From Amphimedon queenslandica (taxonomy: Eukaryota; Porifera; Demospongiae; Haplosclerida; Niphatidae): a DNA stretch of 64,000 nucleotides. Below, piece by piece: positions 25,000 to 36,208 of the stretch (the stretch's first letter is position 1; every line of letters begins with the position of its first letter). A model generated the notes under the pieces. The model was not told where the DNA came from. It saw nothing but the letters and a program-made list of their open reading frames with translations, and ran no database searches. The stretch spans positions 120,061 to 184,060 of the forward strand of contig NW_003546421.1 of assembly GCF_000090795.2 (NCBI RefSeq). The letters are read 5' to 3'. The position numbers and the translations under genes are program-made.

Positions 25000-27900
25000 A
25001 TGGCGTCCGGATCGAAACGCTTGGTTGAATGTGTCCCAAATTTCTCTGAAGGGAAGAGAAAAGAAGTGATAGATGCTATTTCAACTGCAATCAGAGACAC
25101 TGAAGGATGTACTCTTTTACTTGTAGAACCAGAGGCATCCGCTAACAGGTTGAAAAAAATTAATAAATTAAAATGATAATTAAGTTTTACAAAAAAATAA
25201 TTTTACTCTACATAGGACTGTGTATACATTTGTCGGTGATCCAGTGAGTATTGTTGAAGGAGCTGTTAATGCAGCGAAAGTTGCTCATTCGCTCATTGAT
25301 ATGAGGAAACATAAAGGTATTGTATACTGTATAAGAATAACATGGGGAGAGATATGTCTAGAGGAAAATACATGTACATATTACATTATGTATTGATGCA
25401 TGTACATATTACATATACTGGAACAAGTGTACATGTATTATTATAAGTATAATTAGGATTAAAATGCACTTTTATGATGGCTATTTGGTTACATCAACTT
25501 GCATGTACATGTGTATATTCTCATAAAATCCCAGGCTTCTACATGTATATATAATATATATAGTTTTATTTCTTATCTTCAATGGGTACACAAGTTTCTT
25601 TTGTCCTCCTATACTTTATATTGGCTTATATTTCCTTAACATTTATATCATCCCCAGTCTTTTGATTGAGAGTGGCCTGTAGTTGAGAATAATTGCAATG
25701 AAGTGATTCATTAATTCATGTATTTTTGTCCATATAAGGCAATCACCCCAGAATGGGTGCATTGGATGTCTGCCCGTTTATTCCAGTGAGTGACGTCACT
25801 ATGGAGGACTGTATTAATTGTTCTAATGAGTTTGGATCACGTTTATCAAAAGAGTTGAACGTTCCTTTATATTTGTATGAATATTCATGCACTGGAGGTG
25901 ACCACAGGAGGACATTACCACAGATAAGGGCAGGAGAATATGAAGGACTTAAAGATAAGGTACATGTACATATACATGTACATGTATACATGTTGTACAT
26001 GTGTATATAATGTGTACATGTTTTTTTACTGGTAAACTATATATTTATTAATAATATTGCATATACAGTATACATGTATATGTACCTGTACATGCATTTA
26101 CATGTACAGTATATGTAGTATATGCTTTTTTGATGTTCATAATTGAATTATTTATAATTAGCAAGACATACTACAGTACATCAAAGTGACATGATTTTAT
26201 ACATGTTTATAATGTACGATTCACACACATGTACATGTACATGTACATATTCCTTGTTTGTTATATCTTTTCTCTCTCTCTCTCTCTCCCTCTTTCTCCA
26301 GATTATTAAATCAGAATGGACACCTGATTATGGTCCAGCCCAGTTCGTCCCATCCTGGGGTGCTACTGTCACAGGTGCTCGTCCAATGCTTATAGCTTAT
26401 AATGTCAATCTTTTGGGTACTAAACAACAAGCTCACCGCATTGCTTTGGATATAAGGGAGCAAGGGCGTGGCCCTGATAATGTGAGCCACTTGTACTTTT
26501 ATATTTTAATATTATATTGTACATGTACATGTAAGTAGCATTTTAAATAATTTATAATAATTATTTCATTTTTTCTGTCTTCTCCTACATGTACATGTAT
26601 TACATACTTTTATATTTAAAATAATTTTTGTTGCATTTATTTTTTTTTCATTTTCCTCGAATGTACATTTATATGTACATGTACATGACTACATCTTGTA
26701 TACGTACATGTACATTGTACATGTATTATTTTTATGTATTTTATTAGTTCTGTCATCTCTCTTCCTCCTTCTCTCTCCTTTTTTCCTCTCTCTCTTTCCC
26801 TCCGTTGTAGCCCGGTAAGTTTAAATGTGTTCGTGCCATTGGTTGGGATCTTGAAGACAAAGGCTTATCTCAGATCTCGATAAACCTCACCGACTATAAG
26901 ACCACACCCATTCACGCTGCATATGAAGAGTGTGTGAGGATTGCTAAAGACCTCAAACTAGCTGTCGTTGGTTCTGAGATTGTTGGACTAGTACCACTTG
27001 AGGTGAGACCATTGGCATACATAGAATTGGAGAGGATCATAAAGGGTTTCACACTAAGTGCTGTGCCAATTAAACTTGACCAGGTTTTTGAGTGACTTTA
27101 AAAATTTGTAAAAAATCTAATTTTGATCGGAATCAGCTCAAACTTTCTACGCAACATAAGTACATGTATATGCATCAGGGAAAATTATAAAAATGGAGAA
27201 TTCTCAACTTGTCATTTTTGACAAAATTTGGCCCGTGACCCTGTACTATAATAGTACAGGGACTTTAGCTCGATTTTGGAGCAACTTTAAAAATTCATAA
27301 CCAATCCAAATTTGATTGGAATCAGCTCAAACTTTCTACACAACATAAGAACATGTATATGTATCAGATAAAGTTATAAAAATGGAGAATTCTCTACTTT
27401 TCATTTTTGACAAAATTTGGCCTGTGACCCTGTACTATAGTACAGGGACTTTGACCTGATTTTGGACCCTTGAAAGCTGAAACCATGTTCCACCTATTAC
27501 ATGCACATTTACATGTATATTTACTTTTAATATTTAGGCAGTAATGCTCTCAGCTGATTACTACATTCAAAAGGAGTCATTGTTCATTTATAAAGAAGAG
27601 CAGAAGATTAGACTGGTAATAGAGAGGCTTGGACTTAGCTCACTCTCTTACTTCAATCCTAAAGAAAAAATAATAGAGTTAGAAGAGAGAGAGAGGGGGA
27701 GAGAGAGGGAGGGAGAGAGAGAGAGAGGGGGAGAGAGAGAGGGAGAGAAGAAGAGAGTAAGAGAGAGAGAAGAAAGATTTGAGGAATGGCTGGAATCACA
27801 TTTACATGTACATGTAAACTTTTATTACATACATGTAGGTCGTTTATATAGTCTATTTATGCATGTACTTGCATATACGTGTGTACATGTATGCATTTAC

Positions 27901-29452
27901 ATGTATCTATTCTTGCATGTACACAATGTACAATGATTTACTCTATTATCTATTAGTACATGTTTATTTTATTTATTGCATTCCTCTTAGGTATTGTATA
28001 GGTTCTACTGCTGATGGTCCTTTGGTTAGTTCAAGTGTAAGGGACTTCATTGAATCGATTGGTTCACGTGCATCAACCCCTGGAGGAGGATCAGCCAGTG
28101 CCTGTATTGCTAGTATTGGCTCTGCCCTAGCTACTATGGTATTAATAATAATTATGATGTATAGGGAATTATTGTGCATGATAGATACAATTTTTAAAGC
28201 ATTTACTTGTAATACTAGATGAATATAAAACATTAAAGGGGTGGCCTAATATGTTTGTTTAATTACATGTACATGTACTAAACTGGCTAAAATTACCATA
28301 ATTTATTATGCTTGTTTAATTATACAGTTGTATCAGGGATATAAAGAAATTTAAAATACAGAAAGATTAGTATTAATCCAGTATATCCTTAGTTATACAG
28401 TATACAAACTGGCTAAAATTACCAACTACATGTATATGAATACATGTATGTACTGTACATGTACACGTATGTAATCTATCACTGTATACATAACGTTTCC
28501 TTTTATTGTAGGTTGGATTGATGAGTTATGGTAAGAGAGAGTTTGAGGGCATTGATGGTATAATGAGAGAGACTATACTGCCACTCTATGATGCAATGGA
28601 GCAACTGATACCAATCATTGACTCTGACAGCACTGCCTTCTCTTCATATATGGTACTTAATATAAATACATACATGTACATGTACATACTTTTTATTGCT
28701 ACCTTTATTTTACATACATGTACATTGTATGTACATGTAAATTTGTAAGTCCATTATTATTCTGCTGCTCCTATTCCCCTATTGTAGGATGCTCTTAAAA
28801 TGCCTCATTCTAATGATGAAGAATCAACAAAGTACGTCCTTTTAACATATCTTACACCCACTCATCTTACGTCCTTATAAGGAGATCGTTAGCAATGCAG
28901 GAAGGACTAAAGAGAGCTATTGAGGTTCCATTGGGTTTAATGAGGAAAGCTCATTCATGCTGGCCACACCTTTTTGTATTAGCAGAGCATGGGAATAAAC
29001 AAACAATGTCGGATTTACAGGTATTACAATGTACCTACATTTACATGTACATATACATGCTGCATGATGAAGATTAATTATAATAAGTATTAATAAGTAA
29101 TACATAATTTTAATGCGTGCATGTACATGTATAATTATTATTAAAATACATTTATACATGTACATGTATTATGTAGTTTTTATGGACATATAAATACTGC
29201 ATTTTAAATCATTTCTACATGTACATGTATTTATAATTGTTTTTTGTATGTAAATCAATGTACATGCATTAGGTCAGTGCCAGTAGTCTTCATTGTGGAG
29301 TGTTTGGTGGCTATTGCAATGTATTGATCAATCTTAAAGGAGTCACTGACACTCAATATGTAACAGAAATAAGACAAGAAGTGGAGCAGATACTGGCTGA
29401 ATCACAAGATAACTCAGATAAAGTCCAGAAACTAGTATTGAAAAGACTTTAA
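25000..29452 (+). CDS. FTCD: formimidoyltransferase-cyclodeaminase
   Basis: Bifunctional folate enzyme of histidine breakdown: it moves the formimino group from formiminoglutamate to tetrahydrofolate, then deaminates it to methenyl-THF. Eleven exons close in phase: 25000-25148, 25216-25316, 25739-25959, 26302-26481, 26811-27002, 27538-27677, 27991-28138, 28512-28652, 28788-28831, 28882-29020 and 29273-29452. They encode 544 residues, about the vertebrate length. The transferase part shows [44 protein letters not shown] (containing the family His) and [20 protein letters not shown]. The cyclodeaminase part shows [23 protein letters not shown] and [14 protein letters not shown] (GA)n run follows the donor at 27677 and stays open into a false extension. 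A dispersed-repeat pair lies in the intron before 27538. Confidence 0.96.
27040..27480. repeat. dispersed ~180 bp repeat, two units, FTCD intron
   Basis: Two head-to-tail units run in the opposite orientation to those at 19060. They share GGAATCAGCTCAAACTTTCT, a TAAGTACATGTATATGCATC-like word and CCCTGTACTATAGTACAGGG-type palindromes, spaced about 190 bp. Confidence 0.85.
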
Positions 29453-29738
29453 AGATTATATGGATTTATATTTCATTTCTTGTTATCATTCTCTACTGAC
29501 CTGCACTGTAATTTCAACTGTCACAATGTCTTCATTAAGTTCCTTTATAATGTAGTCAGTTTCTCCCATTAAAAGGTGTTAATTAGGGCTATATTAATGG
29601 AATGTATTAATATCATAGCAATCATTGCATTCCAGTCACTCCTTCTATTAAGCTAAAGTGTGATGTTTCCTATAAGGAAATTGTTAATCATTGTTAGTGT
29701 ACAGTGAGAGATATACCATAGGCTGTTTCTTTGAAGCA

Positions 29739-31563
29739 ATGGGAATAGGAAGGTCTGTGTTTTCTCAAGATGAACTAGATTTATATCAAGTTAGTCCATG
29801 CATGCAAGAATGTAAAGTGCATGCAAGAATCTAAAATGCATGAGAGCTACATGCTATACATGTCAGTATTGCAAATAAAAGAGAGAGAGAAGTACTTAGT
29901 GCATTTGTATGACTTTTCTTGTGATATATCTTAATATTTTATATTACATTTATGTCTTTATTATTTTTATTCTGCAGGAACTGACTAATTTAAATGCTGC
30001 AGAAATCAACAAGTAACTCATCATTCATGTATTGTATAATTTCTTTTGTTTGCCATGCTTAATGACTAGTGCAAGGTTCTAAACTCCAGTACATTTTGTG
30101 AATTCACAATTATTAAAGAAATTTCAATCCTTAGACATAAAGCATTGTTCTATTCAGACAATGTGTTACAATACTGCAAACTGCAGTACAATCTTTAAAA
30201 AGCATTGCATGCAGTATATCCACATAAAGGACACTCAATTTTGAATTTAATATAATTTCTCTTCTATTTTCTCTTTCTTAATCTCTCCAGTGCTTACAAG
30301 AAGTTCAAGAACATTGATCCTCTCAGTGGTTTTCAAAGCAACAAGAAAGGGCGGATTGCTTTTACAGCTGTAGCTGACAACGTGGCTGAATTAAAAGTAA
30401 CCAACTGTATTCATAGACACTTTATCTGTGGTATGCAGTAATTGGAACCTGTACATGTAGCTACGTAATCAAAACAACTCGTGCATGTACAGGATAACCT
30501 CTATATAACATGTATAAGATGATAATGTACACTGCACTGTGGTTTCCCACAGCCATAATAATCTTAGTATTTTTCGTCTAATTTTTGAGCATCTTTAAAA
30601 ATTTATAAAAAATCCAGTTTTGGTTGGAATCACCTCAAACTTTGTACACATAACAACCAATTTTGATCAAAATCAACTGAAATTTTTTTACACTACACAA
30701 ATACATGTATATGCATCATTATTATGAAAATGAAGAATTCTCTCCTAGTCATTTTAAATTTAATTCCATGTATGTACCATTACTGTCTATCATTATTTTC
30801 ACTCATAGCTGAATCCATTCAGATACAGGATTTGCATGTTGTTTTGTTCGGAGCCAAATGGTCTAATGGATTTTGATGATTTCCTTGACATGGTATCTGT
30901 GTTTCATGACAAGTGCCCAAAAGAAAGAAAAGTGAGATGGGCTTTCAGACTTTATGGTAAGTCCTACGTGTACAATATCATAGTGGGTCCAATGGTATTA
31001 AGTAAGGCACGAATGTTAGTATTGTGCACAAAGCACGAAATTTGTGAGATGTGAGAATTATATTTAATTGTTAACCATTACTGTTATGATTTCTATGCAT
31101 ACTTCATTACTATTGCATGTTAGTTTGATGTATTTGTTAATTTTGTAGTGTGTATGGATAATGATTATTTCCTTTCTATTTCTAATTCTTTTTCTTTACC
31201 TCATAGATTTCAATGATGATCATGTGATTGATTATGATGACCTAAGCACTTTCCTAGACCTTGTTACTGATTACGGGATTGAGAGTGACCTAAAATCTGA
31301 AGTCATTCAACGCGTATGTAAAAATTAATGTCTATAGTTTTGTACTATCATTAAATATATCATACATATTATAGGTTATAGAAGAGGTGGATTATGATGG
31401 AGATCAGTCCATCAGCCATGAAGAGTTTGAAAGGATTTTATACTTTAATGCTGAATTTTATGAGTAAGTGAAAAGAACTTTTTTTTGGAAAGAGGAAAAT
31501 TTGATAATAGATGCTGTAATGGTTTTTTCTTTGTTATGTAGAACTTTTCGCTTTCGTCTTTGA
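29739..31563 (+). CDS. calcium and integrin-binding (CIB) family EF-hand protein
   Basis: Small calcium sensor of the CIB1-4 family. Seven exons (29739-29789, 29978-30012, 30291-30396, 30809-30956, 31207-31313, 31375-31463, 31542-31563) give 185 residues, about family length. The start MGIGRSVFSQDELDLYQ matches the CIB N-terminus and keeps the MG myristoylation context. Two degenerate EF regions come first (MDFDDFLDMVSVF), then two canonical loops, DFNDDHVIDYDDL (EF3) and DYDGDQSISHEEF (EF4). It ends FRFRL, like the FHIRI end of vertebrate CIB2. CIB proteins bind integrin tails and other membrane partners; which paralogue this is cannot be decided by eye. FTCD ends 286 bp upstream. A dispersed-repeat copy lies in the intron before exon 4 (about 30560-30770). 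Confidence 0.9.
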
Positions 31564-31727
31564 GAAAGATATTAAAGATTTAAACTTAAGATTATAAGAA
31601 ATATAACATAGTATATAATAATCAACAATATAACATAGTATATAATAATAGCAATCAATTCAATGTGAATCAGTTAGGAGAATTGAGTTTCATGTTAAAA
31701 CTTAGAAATAATAGTTATTAGAGAATT

Positions 31728-33020
31728 TCAATCTTTTATTGCCAGCAAATTTGGTTCGGATTTATATCTTCTCATTCGGCGATTCAATTCGAATTGTATA
31801 TCATCAAACAGTGAGCCAATGGATGAACTGGAACAATCACTTAAATCTGTTACACTACAAAGTGAATCATCATCATCATCAACCTGTAATAATAATAGAA
31901 TTATAATAGTTGAGTGCAAGCATGATTTGAATATGTACCTTGCTGAATGTATCATCATCTTGTTTCATGGTGGAATTCATGATAGTAGAAATATTGTCAG
32001 TTTCTAATATTAAACTGAGAAATGATGAAGTATCAGAGATAAAATAGTCCTCGGACTTTAGGCTATTGTCATCATTCAATTTGTACATGACAGGAGATTG
32101 ATAGGGATATGTTGATTCAGAGGGAAGTGAAGTTTCTTTGACATCTTTATCTTGAATTGTACCAGAAGCAGACACAGCAAGTTGAGGAGCACAAGATGTG
32201 ACATTACTACCAGCAATTGTAGCTTTAGCAATATCATCAGTACTTGCATTAGGAGAGGAGATTGTAGTATCAGCAAAGCTGGTAGTATCTGATGTATCAA
32301 CTACTGTAGTATCAGAATTTGAACTTATGCCAGACTCGACAGAATTTTTAGCGACACATTCAGGACTTGGTGCGGTGACTTTATTTGATTCATCAGTAGA
32401 TGATATCTCAGTATTGGAGTAATCGTTGAATTCCCATTTGGTGGACTTAAAGAACTGGCATATTTCATTCATCTATATGTTGAGAATAATATAGATTATT
32501 CAGTGTTAAATCATCGGAAATAAAACTGCTTTTTACCTTTTTCTTGTTTAAAGTGCTATAAGTTTCCATGTGAAAGGAGCCATCACTCTCCTTTTCAATA
32601 AGAATGAAAATATTACTTCTGTCACCTTGAATGACAATGACCTTTTCAATAGGAATGCTTCTAACTGAATCCTGTAACAGAAAATGACATAGTAGTAACA
32701 TTAGTTGGGATGATAAAATGAAATGGACTTGCCTTTCCTTTAACAATCAAGCATTCCTCTTGTATCAGTTCAATTTGGAACTTTTCTTTGTTTTTCCTTC
32801 TCCTCTTTGAGAGTCCATTGGCCTTCACACTCAAGCCACAGAGGTTAGCAATACTAAAGGGAGCAGACTCGGTCTTCCCTATCAACTGTGAATAGAGATA
32901 AAAAGTTAATTATCATGAGTAAAGTGATAAATTGTGGTACATTAGTACCTTTACGGTAACATTTCCTTCCACATGATCTTGTTCAGAGGAAAAGCAGGAG
33001 AAATATTTTAATACTTGCAT
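31728..33020 (-). CDS. unrecognised 349-residue protein with Ser/Thr-rich acidic C-terminal half
   Basis: Five exons, all joined at codon boundaries: 32949-33020, 32733-32885, 32537-32671, 31939-32472 and 31728-31883. Exon 2 appears to end at a GC donor (GGAAAG|GCAAGT). The first ~130 residues are compact and charged, with a basic patch (KRRRKNKEK) and beta-strand-like stretches (FQIELIQEECLIVKGK, IEKVIVIQGDRSNIFILIE) and a helix (MNEICQFFK). That order could fit a PH/PTB-like fold, but I recognise no family. The rest is low-complexity, rich in S, T, D and E, ending in a short conserved-looking tail (RRMRRYKSEPNLLAIKD). The last two exons could encode an intrinsically disordered phospho-rich region. 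Convergent with the CIB gene; stops lie 164 bp apart. Confidence 0.75.
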
Positions 33021-33660
33021 ACTTTCAGTAGAGAAACAGTTCAACAGTCAGTGTAAAACAATGCCGAGACGAAGCTTCTTGCCGAAATGACAGGTTATTT
33101 GTTTTGCCGCTACACCAGCGCCATGACAACATGCGCAGTAGGGTGATTCTCGTATTTTTAATAACCAATCTGCGCATGTAATTGTATTAATAATTAATTT
33201 AGAATTAATTATTTTTATTAATTTGTTTATTAATTTACTGTAAGCTTATAATTTTGACCATAGACACCCATTTATCTTTATACCCATAGGTACATATTGA
33301 CCAGACTAATTTTTGAGTGTTGTGAGTAATTAAACGACAACATGTGGTGCTTTAAAGAAAAGTGAATGTGATTAAGTTGAAATTTTAGTGGAAGCAAAGC
33401 ACTTTAACGCAAAGCAGAAGGAAGTCGAGGAACATGAAAGGTATATATACATGTACACTATTACTATTATACATAATTTAATACTGAATGAAAGTGAATG
33501 CACATGACTTAATTGCCGAATTGATGTAGTTTATAAAATCAGTTATATTGTTCCACCATTTCACATACAAGTTTTCATTAATCTTGAGTCAATGCCGCGC
33601 TAAAATAAATACCAAGCAAGTTATAAGGCTGGCTAAGCGTGTAATAAACAATTAAGTATC
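33021..33660. other. spacer between the unrecognised gene and the receptor array
   Basis: Upstream flank of the minus-strand gene, with a few CG-containing words near 33060-33175, then AT-rich DNA. From about 33480 it is homologous to the upstream flanks of M2 (about 36680) and M3 (about 39340), marking the left end of the duplicated unit. No gene seen. Confidence 0.6.
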
Positions 33661-33663
33661 TTG

Positions 33664-33890
33664 ATAGTATCCCATGGTTTCACAGAGACTATGGTAGCAA
33701 TACCACTACTGACAATATTGAGTTGAGAGTATGTGCTGATGTTGGCAAGTTATTATGGTGAAGATAATTCTGTTTGTTTATGTAAATTATATTACTGTAT
33801 TAACTTAATACAGTAACACTGACTATATGTTGAGTTGAGGGTCTATGGAGATGAGGGAACTGATGATGAAGACAGTCCTCATAAGATACA
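33664..33890 (+). pseudogene. two 3'-end remnants of the fibrinogen-like array family
   Basis: Bases from about 33667 to 33745 match the end of the array genes (CATGGTTTCACAGAGACTAT and on into GAGTTGAG). A second shorter piece at about 33815-33890 repeats the very last codons (GAAGACAGTCCTC). The same pair recurs upstream of M2 (36860-36960, 37010-37080) and M3 (39525-39610, 39675-39745), so they were duplicated together with the genes. Confidence 0.8.
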
Positions 33891-34232
33891 TGTAAAATAG
33901 GTAGCATAGTGATATGATAATGCCATTTGCTTATTTAAGATGTATATGTATAATAGTACATAACCAGTATACAATTTACCCGTTTTTATATTTTTGTTTT
34001 AGCCATTTTTAGTCTCTGTTTTTCCTTATATTTTTCCTCGTTTCATTATCCTGTTTATGCAAATAAATAGAAGTTTGATTAGGACTTTATGAATAAAAAC
34101 AAATAATGTATAAGCTCTATGTAGGTCTATATAGCATCAATTAAATTCAAATTTGTCTTGTTTTTGTGGATTAATTTTGCCATGCAATCAAAACAAAAAA
34201 TAGTTTCTGTTCCATATTTGCATGATGCCTTT

Positions 34233-34240
34233 TATAAGGA
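34233..34240 (+). promoter_or_regulatory. TATA-like box upstream of M1
   Basis: TATAAGGA 65 bp before the M1 ATG, in a block (GATGCCTTTTATAAGGAAAG) conserved upstream of M2 (about 37421) and M3 (about 40063). Confidence 0.5.
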
Positions 34241-34297
34241 AAGGCATATGCTTTTCTATATAATAAGCTGCTGCAGAGCAAGCCACATCAAGGAGAA

Positions 34298-36208
34298 ATG
34301 GAGAAAATACAAGAACAGATTCGCCATGATGCTGAGTATACATCCCTGCAGCATAAATTTGAAGAAAATAGTATGTATGAGCTTCCAGAACTCAGAAAAA
34401 GAGAAGATAAGAAGGACCAGCAGCCTATTCCACTACCCTTTGTACCAACCAATAATAATAAGCCTAAACAAAGGCAGTCATCTTGGAGTAAACCACTACT
34501 GTTCAATACAGTATTACTCTGTCTCATATTGATATTATTAATAATTATACTGGGCATTGTAGTGTATGATAAGTATGCTACTGGTAATAATGTTGAGTGT
34601 ACTAATACTGCAACTGGTGCTAGCAGTAGTAGTAATACAAATGAATGGGCTGATCATATAGCTCAAAATATTAGCCAGAAAATTCCCGACTTCAATGAAT
34701 GGGCTAATGGTGTTGTTTCTAAAGTTAACAGCAATGTAACAGGGAGCCTTCCTGACTTTAATGAATGGGCTAATGGTGTTGTCTCTAAAGTTAACAACAA
34801 TGTAACAGGGAGCCTTCCTGACTTTAATGATTGGGCTAATGGTGTTATCTCTAAAGTTAACAGCAATGTAACAGGGAGCCTTCCTGACTTTAATGATTGG
34901 GCTAACGGTGTTGTCTCTAAAGTTAACAGCAATGTAACAGGGAGCCTTCCTGACTTCAATGATTGGGCTAATGGTGTTGTCTCTAAAGTTAACAGCAATG
35001 TAACAGGGAGCCTTCCTGACTTTAATGAATGGTCTAATGGTGTTGTCTCTAAAGTTAACAGCAATGTAACAGGGAGCCTTCCTGACTTCAATGATTGGGC
35101 TAATGGTGTTGTCTCTAAAGTTAACAGCAATGTAACAGGGAGCCTTCCTGACTTCAATGAATGGGCTAATGGTGTTGTCTCTAAAGTTAACAGCAATGTA
35201 ACAGGGAGCCTTCCTGACTTCAATGAATGGGCTAATGGTGTATCACAGAATACCCTTCAACTATTTCAGAACCATACTAACTTCACTGAAATTGATAAAC
35301 AAATCTTACAAACTACAAAAGATTCCGCACAAAAGCTCATTAACATTGTCAATACTCTCTCTAATCTACAAGACAACAGTACCTCTACTGCTGGAGTGGT
35401 TGATGATATACTACTAATAGCACAAGAACTATTAGTACTACACAATGACTCAACTGCATTACCTACCTCTTGTAAAGAGATTAAGGAGAGACAACCTAAC
35501 AGTCCATCAGGTTATTATATACTGGCAAGACCTACTAGAACATATTCTACATACTGTAATATGGGAACATTGTGTGGTTCAGGAGGAGCATGGACAAGGC
35601 TAGCATATCTGGATATGACTGATGTTACACAGAACTGTCCTTCTGGGTTTGGCCTTTATCAGTCAGGAGGAGTTAAAGCTTGTGGTAGACCAGCAACAAA
35701 CGGTGGTAGCTGTGTATCAGTTCAGTTCTCATCTAATGGTATCAGTTATTCTCAGATATGTGGTAGAGTAACAGGATATCAATATAAAGCAACTGATGCT
35801 CCAGTAAGGAGTGATATCAATTCTTATTATGTTGATGGTGTTAGTATCACTCGTGGGTCTCCACGTCAACATGTCTGGACATTTATGAGTGGTTTCAGCG
35901 ATGCTTATAACATTAACACATGCAATTGTGGCCAGCAGCATCAAGTATTTATTGGTTACAATTATTTCTGTGAATCTGGTAATCCTACCAATACTGCTAA
36001 TCAACTTTTCATATCTGATCCACTCTGGGATGGTCAAGGTTGTGGTTCTCTTGAATCAGCTTGCTGTTCGGTTACTGGTATCCCATGGTTTCACAGAGAC
36101 TATGGTAGCACTACCACTACTGACTATATTGAGTTGAGGGTCTGTGGAGATGAGGCTACAAGTAATGAAGACAGTCCTGTTAGCTTTTATGAGATTTACA
36201 TAAAGTAG
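34298..36208 (+). CDS. array gene M1: type II membrane receptor-like protein with fibrinogen-like domain, 636 aa
   Basis: Single exon. Residues 1-67 form a charged cytoplasmic tail with tyrosine motifs EYTSL and MYELPE. Residues about 68-92 are the membrane helix (VLLCLILILLIIILGIVVY). With no signal peptide and glycosylation sequons only after the helix, this is a type II topology. Then come eight full copies plus one partial of a 22-residue repeat (FNEWANGVVSKVNSNVTGSL), a helical segment (LINIVNTLSNLQD), and a C-terminal domain of ~230 residues starting PTSCKEIKERQ. That domain has SGYYIL, YCNMGTLCGSGG, WTRLAYLDM, CPSG, DPLWDGQGC and ELRVCGDE. It resembles the fibrinogen-related domain variant common in sponges and cnidarians (WTR.AYLDMTD...DPLWDG). 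Ligand unknown; recognition or adhesion is inferred. Confidence 0.88.
   Translation: MEKIQEQIRHDAEYTSLQHKFEENSMYELPELRKREDKKDQQPIPLPFVPTNNNKPKQRQSSWSKPLLFNTVLLCLILILLIIILGIVVYDKYATGNNVECTNTATGASSSSNTNEWADHIAQNISQKIPDFNEWANGVVSKVNSNVTGSLPDFNEWANGVVSKVNNNVTGSLPDFNDWANGVISKVNSNVTGSLPDFNDWANGVVSKVNSNVTGSLPDFNDWANGVVSKVNSNVTGSLPDFNEWSNGVVSKVNSNVTGSLPDFNDWANGVVSKVNSNVTGSLPDFNEWANGVVSKVNSNVTGSLPDFNEWANGVSQNTLQLFQNHTNFTEIDKQILQTTKDSAQKLINIVNTLSNLQDNSTSTAGVVDDILLIAQELLVLHNDSTALPTSCKEIKERQPNSPSGYYILARPTRTYSTYCNMGTLCGSGGAWTRLAYLDMTDVTQNCPSGFGLYQSGGVKACGRPATNGGSCVSVQFSSNGISYSQICGRVTGYQYKATDAPVRSDINSYYVDGVSITRGSPRQHVWTFMSGFSDAYNINTCNCGQQHQVFIGYNYFCESGNPTNTANQLFISDPLWDGQGCGSLESACCSVTGIPWFHRDYGSTTTTDYIELRVCGDEATSNEDSPVSFYEIYIK
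34688..35215 (+). repeat. eight tandem 66 bp coding repeats in M1
   Basis: Exactly 66 bp per unit, nearly identical in nucleotides, varying mainly at NEW/NDW, W-A/W-S, VV/VI and NSN/NNN. Each unit carries one NVT glycosylation sequon. A ninth partial unit begins at 35216. Confidence 0.97.

Noticed and set aside
27678-27936. Extension of the FTCD exon through a (GA)n run giving a Glu/Arg-rich protein
   Set aside because: The FTCD sequence continues correctly from a donor at 27677 to the exon at 27991. The extension is a microsatellite translation.
34663-35223. Long minus-strand open frame across the M1 stalk repeats (and similar ones in M3 and M8)
   Set aside because: It is a by-product of the 66 bp periodicity: any unit without stops in an antisense frame stays open through the array. 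It has no independent start context.
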